Shown here: one piece after another, positions 6,913 to 9,949 of the stretch | How the letters are laid out: the number at the start of each line of letters is the position of its first letter | Numbering within the stretch: the first letter of the stretch is position 1 | NCBI GenBank assembly: GCA_002299865.1 | Contig: DBNV01000103.1 | Location: forward strand, 4,528 to 14,476 | Length of the DNA: 9,949 nucleotides | Source of the DNA: Desulfonatronaceae bacterium UBA663 | GTDB taxonomy: Bacteria > Desulfobacterota > Desulfovibrionia > Desulfovibrionales > Desulfonatronaceae | Direction: 5' to 3' | The notes under the pieces: model-generated | Database searches by the model: none | Seen by the model: the letters and a program-made list of their open reading frames with translations, nothing else | What the model was told of the DNA's origin: nothing | Position numbers and translations under genes: made by a program

Positions 6913-7181
6913 TTGGACGACCTTGGCGGGGAGCGAAAATATTTAGCCATAGCGATCACTCCGACGAAGTTCAGGATGGCATAGCCCAGGGAAATGTCGA
7001 TGAACATGTCCAGACGGTCATATATCAGGCCGAACAGCAAAATAATGGTCATGGTCTTGCCGCCCACGGCCGCTGCGCCGAGCAGGCGGTCAAATACCGT
7101 AGGGCCCTTGTACACCCTGTAAAAGGGGATCAGCAGGGCAATGCTCAGAACCAGGGCGAGGGAAACGAAAAAAATATCCAT
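6909..7181 (-). CDS. mrpF: Antiporter subunit MrpF/MnhF
   Basis: This is a 90-residue protein with three membrane helices (about 3-20, 36-54 and 60-79). The MnhF motif YKGPTVFDRLLGA (24-36) with Asp31, and DISLGYAILNFVG (62-74), are typical; the conserved Asp sits at the membrane boundary and is considered important in this subunit. ATG 7181 directly follows the mrpE stop (TAAATG). The Shine-Dalgarno-like GGGGAAAG lies inside the tail of mrpE and overlaps its 9-bp repeat. Confidence 0.94.
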   Translation of the reverse strand: MDIFFVSLALVLSIALLIPFYRVYKGPTVFDRLLGAAAVGGKTMTIILLFGLIYDRLDMFIDISLGYAILNFVGVIAMAKYFRSPPRSSK

Positions 7182-7787
7182 TTACTTTCCCCGTCTTCCC
7201 CGTCTTCCCCGTCCAGAGGTGATCAATTCAATGTCGCAACACATGTCTGCGGCATTGCATTCCTGCATGTAGAGCCTGGCGACCCTGGCTTCCATGTCCC
7301 CGCTGACAAGACCTTCTTCGGTGTACCTGGTCAGGGCGTGCACGGTGAAGCGGCTGCCGTCGATGTCCAGGGTCAGGGTGCCGGGGGTCAGGGTGATGGA
7401 GTTTCCGAGGATCACCCGGGCCAGGACATTGGGCTGCTTGGAAGTGAAACGAACGATCATCGGCTGGATGGGCATTTTCGGGTGTAAAACCACGTAGGCC
7501 ACGTAAACGCCGGATTTAACGATTTCGCCGACAAGCCACAGCAAATAGACGGACAAGCGGGGAATATTGATGCGGGTGGCGCCGCAGGGTTCGTTTTCCG
7601 CGAGCGGGATGCCGTGCAACTTGTGGCTCAGCCACATCACCAAGGCGATGGAGAGGAAGCCCCATAGGAAAAAGATGGGTACGAGCCTGCCGCTGAGGAT
7701 CAGCCAGAGGGCGGTGAGCAGCAGGGCTTGCAGGATCAATCCGCGATAACGCATCCAAAAGGAGGAGGGGACCGTGGTTTTGTTCAT
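7182..7787 (-). CDS. mrpE: Antiporter subunit MrpE/MnhE
   Basis: This is a 201-residue protein, first gene of the operon. Helices lie at about 16-32, 36-54 and 78-100. The soluble C-terminal domain carries the MnhE hallmark GNSITLTPGTLTLDIDG (128-144), then RFTVHAL. It is longer than the usual 160 or so residues: beyond about residue 176 comes a Cys-containing stretch (NAADMCCDIE) and a basic GRGRRGRRGK end encoded by a tandem repeat. I chose ATG 7787; an in-frame GTG at 7802 would add five residues. Neither has a good Shine-Dalgarno sequence, and the GTG falls in a possible hairpin (CACCGG / CCGGGTG, about 7799-7820). Confidence 0.92.
   Translation of the reverse strand: MNKTTVPSSFWMRYRGLILQALLLTALWLILSGRLVPIFFLWGFLSIALVMWLSHKLHGIPLAENEPCGATRINIPRLSVYLLWLVGEIVKSGVYVAYVVLHPKMPIQPMIVRFTSKQPNVLARVILGNSITLTPGTLTLDIDGSRFTVHALTRYTEEGLVSGDMEARVARLYMQECNAADMCCDIELITSGRGRRGRRGK
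7187..7213 (-). repeat. Three perfect 9-bp tandem repeats at the mrpE 3' end
   Basis: TTCCCCGTC (plus strand) occurs three times without change at 7187-7195, 7196-7204 and 7205-7213. On the minus strand it encodes the Gly/Arg-rich end of MrpE. Its last copy contributes the GGGGAA part of the presumed ribosome binding site of mrpF. Confidence 0.9.
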
Positions 7788-7802
7788 AGGAGCGCGTGGC
7801 AC

Positions 7803-8023
7803 CCGGCCATAAGACCGGTGCTTGGGAAAACGTTTTACTATGTTCCTTTTTGCACAAGCCGCGTCCTTCCTAATTGCAAGTTGGGTTTTTTGTCAAGAAA
7901 AATTTAAAAAATATTGCATCGAAATCGTGTCGTATTTTTGAGCGCTGATTGTCGTTTAACGTTTCATTCATGTTTCTTCATTGAAAAGATCAGTGTATTC
8001 AAATTGATACGCCTTAAGGAAAA
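7803..8023. other. Divergent intergenic region between mrpE and uvrC
   Basis: No gene is seen here on either strand. The centre (about 7885-8005) is markedly AT-rich compared with the flanking genes. It should hold the promoters of both the leftward antiporter operon and rightward uvrC. For uvrC, a TTGAAA at 7981 is a possible -35 but has no convincing -10. The same TTGAA (7981-7985) pairs with TTCAA (7998-8002) as a short inverted repeat, a possible but unproven operator. No CTG-N10-CAG LexA-type box was found. Confidence 0.6.
7867..7896 (-). promoter_or_regulatory. Candidate sigma-70 promoter of the antiporter operon
   Basis: Reading leftward, a perfect -35 box TTGACA (7896-7891) is followed after 17 or 18 bases by a poor -10 (TTAGGA or TAGGAA, near 7873-7867). 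Immediately upstream is an A/T-rich stretch (about 7897-7916) that looks like an UP element. A start near 7860 would leave a leader of roughly 60-75 bases before mrpE. The -35 match is good, but the weak -10 keeps the call tentative. Confidence 0.42.
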
Positions 8024-8071
8024 ATGCGGGATGAAAGCCGCATGATTGTTCGCGATAACGCGATCGGGTAG
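8024..8071 (+). CDS. Possible 15-codon leader peptide upstream of uvrC
   Basis: ATG 8024 is preceded at three bases by TAAGGA (8015-8020), a better ribosome binding site than that of uvrC. The frame reads MRDESRMIVRDNAIG and ends at TAG 8069-8071, 11 bases before the uvrC ATG and in a different frame. Its DNA contains two hairpins: ATGCGG / CCGCAT (8024-8029 with 8038-8043, the first arm including the start codon) and TCGCG / CGCGA (8050-8054 with 8059-8063). A role in translational coupling or attenuation of uvrC is an inference; a chance frame is quite possible at this length. Confidence 0.35.
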   Translation: MRDESRMIVRDNAIG

Positions 8072-8082
8072 ATTCATCCGTC

Positions 8083-9945
8083 ATGACGAACGAATCTCCT
8101 GCCGAATCGCTGTTTAAACACCAGGATCAGGATTTTCCTTCCTGTCCCGGCGCATATTTGTTCAAGGACAAGGACAGCCGCATCCTTTACGTAGGCAAGG
8201 CCAAGAATTTGCGGAAGCGGCTGGCTTCCTACTTTCGCGCACCAAGGCATCTTGCGTCTAAAACCAGGGCCATGGTCGCCAGGGCCGGAAGCGTCGACGT
8301 GCTCTGCACGACTACGGAGAAGGAAGCCCTGCTTTTGGAAGCCGGTCTGATCAAGAAACATCGGCCGCGTTACAACATCTGCCTGCGTGACGATAAGCAG
8401 TATGTTTTGTTTAAATTGGACGTCCAGGCCGACTATCCCCGGCTGGTCCTGACCAGAAGGGTGGTTCGGGACGGGGCCTTGTATTTTGGTCCGTTCACCT
8501 CCTCCCTGGCCGCCCGCAGGACCCTGAAGGCCGTGCATCGATTGTTCCCTCTGCGGCGCTGCAAGGAGGCCGTGTTTCGCAACCGCGTCCGCCCCTGCCT
8601 GTATCATCACATGGGGCAGTGTCTTGGGCCTTGCATGCTTAAGGTGTGCAAAGACGCGTATGCGGACATGGTCCGCCGGTTGCGCTTGTTTCTCGCCGGC
8701 AGGTCCGGGGAATTGGTCGTGCATTTGACGGCCGCCATGCAGGAACACGCCGGCCGTCAGGAATATGAGCAGGCCGCGGAGATGCGGGATTTGTTGCGAG
8801 GCGTCAGCGAGACCCTGGAGCAGCAGGCGGTAGTGTTGCGCGACGGCCTGGACCGGGACGTGGTGGGCATGGTCGAGGACGAGCGGGGAGTCGGTATTAG
8901 CGTACTTTTCGTGCGCCAGGGTCGTCTTTTGGACAGCAGGCATTTTTTCTGGCCGAATCCGGAGCCGGACGTGATGCGTGCGGATTCGAAAGAAGAAGGG
9001 GAGTCCAAGCCCGGCGCAGGGGTGCGGGAGATGCTGGCGAGTTTTCTCATTCAGTTCTATGGCCCGGAACAATTCATCCCCGAGCGCATCATTCTGCCCA
9101 TGTCCTTGAAGAATGCCGTTGTGAGCGAAATCTTGGCGGAGCGTCGCGGGGCCGAGGTACGCGTGGAGGCGGCCCGGAGGAGAGATGAGCAAAGACTCCT
9201 GGTCATGGCGCGGGCCAACGCCCGACAAGCCATGCGCACGGAGCCCGACCCGGCGCGGATGCTGGGTGATGCCTTAGGAATGCCTTGTCCGCCCGGTCGT
9301 ATCGAAGTTGTAGACGTATCCCATTTATCCGGACAAGGCACGGTGGTGGGCATGGTGGTGTTTGAGCACGGCGGGCCGCTTAAAAGCGCTTACCGGGTGT
9401 ACGCATTTCCTGACCAGGAGATAGGGGGGGATGATTATCTGGCCCTGGCCAGTTGGGCAAAGCGAAGGATAGAGTCCGGTCCGCCCTGGCCGGATTTGCT
9501 GCTGGTGGACGGCGGATTAGGGCAGCTCAACGCAGTCAGGCAGGTTCTTAGCCAGTTGGGAGTCGATCCGCCCTGGTTCCTGGTCGGCATTGCCAAGGCC
9601 GGACGACGCGCCGGGGAGCTGCGTGACAGCGTCTTCAGGCCCGGCCGGAAAAATCCTTTGCCGCTCAAGCCGGGCTCTCCTGAGTTGCTTTTTTTACAGC
9701 GCATGCGGGATGAGGCGCATCGTTTCGCCGTCAGCCGGCACCGCCTGAGCCGCAAAAAAACGACCTTGAACAGCCGGTTGGCGGCAATCAAGGGGGTGGG
9801 GCCGAAAACCGCGCAACTGCTTTGGGATTGCTTTGCAGACATTGACGCCATGCGCCGGGCCACTGTCGAAGACCTGGCAGCCCTGCCCGGCATGGGCGTG
9901 AAACGGGCCGCCAAGCTGTGCGAGGCCTTGCGGAAGATCACGTAG
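8083..9945 (+). CDS. uvrC: UvrABC excinuclease subunit C
   Basis: This 620-residue cytoplasmic protein makes both incisions in nucleotide excision repair after UvrA/UvrB find the lesion. The domains are complete. The N-terminal GIY-YIG nuclease (about 20-100, 3' incision) has CPGAYLF, YVGKAKNLRKR, Glu81 in TEKEALLLE and Asn98. Four cysteines, C160, C172, C180 and C184, match the Fe-S cluster site. The UVR motif that contacts UvrB is at about 214-242 (YEQAAEMRDLL). The RNase H-like domain (about 400-555, 5' incision) has Asp411 in VVDVSHLSG, an Asp in GGDDYLAL (449/450), Asp476 in LLVDGGLGQL and His546 in RDEAHRF. The tandem helix-hairpin-helix is at 564-618 (IKGVGPKTAQLL, LPGMGVKRAAKL). Length fits the family. 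ATG 8083 is the first start after an in-frame stop at 8056 and lies just before the GIY-YIG domain, but has no clear Shine-Dalgarno sequence. The stop is four bases from the window end. Confidence 0.98.
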   Translation: MTNESPAESLFKHQDQDFPSCPGAYLFKDKDSRILYVGKAKNLRKRLASYFRAPRHLASKTRAMVARAGSVDVLCTTTEKEALLLEAGLIKKHRPRYNICLRDDKQYVLFKLDVQADYPRLVLTRRVVRDGALYFGPFTSSLAARRTLKAVHRLFPLRRCKEAVFRNRVRPCLYHHMGQCLGPCMLKVCKDAYADMVRRLRLFLAGRSGELVVHLTAAMQEHAGRQEYEQAAEMRDLLRGVSETLEQQAVVLRDGLDRDVVGMVEDERGVGISVLFVRQGRLLDSRHFFWPNPEPDVMRADSKEEGESKPGAGVREMLASFLIQFYGPEQFIPERIILPMSLKNAVVSEILAERRGAEVRVEAARRRDEQRLLVMARANARQAMRTEPDPARMLGDALGMPCPPGRIEVVDVSHLSGQGTVVGMVVFEHGGPLKSAYRVYAFPDQEIGGDDYLALASWAKRRIESGPPWPDLLLVDGGLGQLNAVRQVLSQLGVDPPWFLVGIAKAGRRAGELRDSVFRPGRKNPLPLKPGSPELLFLQRMRDEAHRFAVSRHRLSRKKTTLNSRLAAIKGVGPKTAQLLWDCFADIDAMRRATVEDLAALPGMGVKRAAKLCEALRKIT

Positions 9946-9949
9946 GCCA

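Noticed and set aside
7797..7811. Possible sigma-54 site beginning with TGGCAC
   Set aside because: The -12 element TTGC is absent at the required five-base spacing, and the site would lie inside the mrpE start region in the wrong direction.
7921..8082. LexA/SOS box upstream of uvrC
   Set aside because: Neither CTG-N10-CAG nor GAAC-N4-GTTC is found; the one CTG near 7945 has no partner at the right distance.
8074..9228. 384-residue open frame on the minus strand opposite uvrC
   Set aside because: It lies fully antisense to a uvrC with all domains intact, is rich in His/Gln/Pro without domain pattern, and has the look of a shadow frame in GC-rich coding DNA.

Overview
The window is a compact bacterial segment of moderately high GC content. 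It holds one long leftward operon (about 7.8 kb to 0.1 kb, minus strand) for a multisubunit Mrp/Mbh-type cation/proton antiporter. An AT-rich divergent promoter region separates it from a rightward, complete uvrC. No RNA gene, insertion sequence, CRISPR array or phage feature was seen. The gene content, with the splitting of MrpA into small pieces and several NuoL/M/N-like subunits in a row, fits a Desulfobacterota (Desulfovibrionales-like) anaerobe. That taxonomic guess is an inference of low to moderate strength made without a database search.

Layout, in transcription order on the minus strand: mrpE (7787-7182), mrpF (7181-6909), mrpG (6912-6586), an MbhD-like DUF4040 subunit (6581-6336), an MbhE-like subunit (6339-6037), mrpB (6040-5555), mrpC (5561-5184), a first large antiporter subunit of MrpD/MbhH type (5187-3691), a second large subunit (3678-2149), a 92-residue two-helix membrane protein (2152-1874) and a third large subunit with a C-terminal extension (1887-163). 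Almost every junction is a 4-base overlap, a short overlap or a gap of 12 bases or less, so the genes are probably translated in a coupled way. Several starts are GTG or TTG set into the preceding stop codon. A rho-independent terminator at 124-92 ends the unit.

The first eight genes follow the order E-F-G-D-E'-B-C-H of the sodium-translocating half of archaeal membrane-bound hydrogenase (mbhA to mbhH). No hydrogenase or NADH-dehydrogenase gene follows; two more antiporter-like subunits and a small membrane protein do. The expected role is Na+/H+ exchange across the cytoplasmic membrane for sodium and pH homeostasis. The third large subunit has Asn at the site where the other two carry the transmembrane helix 7 lysine of the proton path, so it may be a non-pumping or altered channel.

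On the plus strand uvrC (8083-9945) encodes a full-length excinuclease subunit C with all expected domains. Its own ribosome binding site is poor, and a 15-codon reading frame with a good Shine-Dalgarno sequence ends 11 bases before it. The left edge (1-91) may contain the end of a convergent gene, but this cannot be established here.
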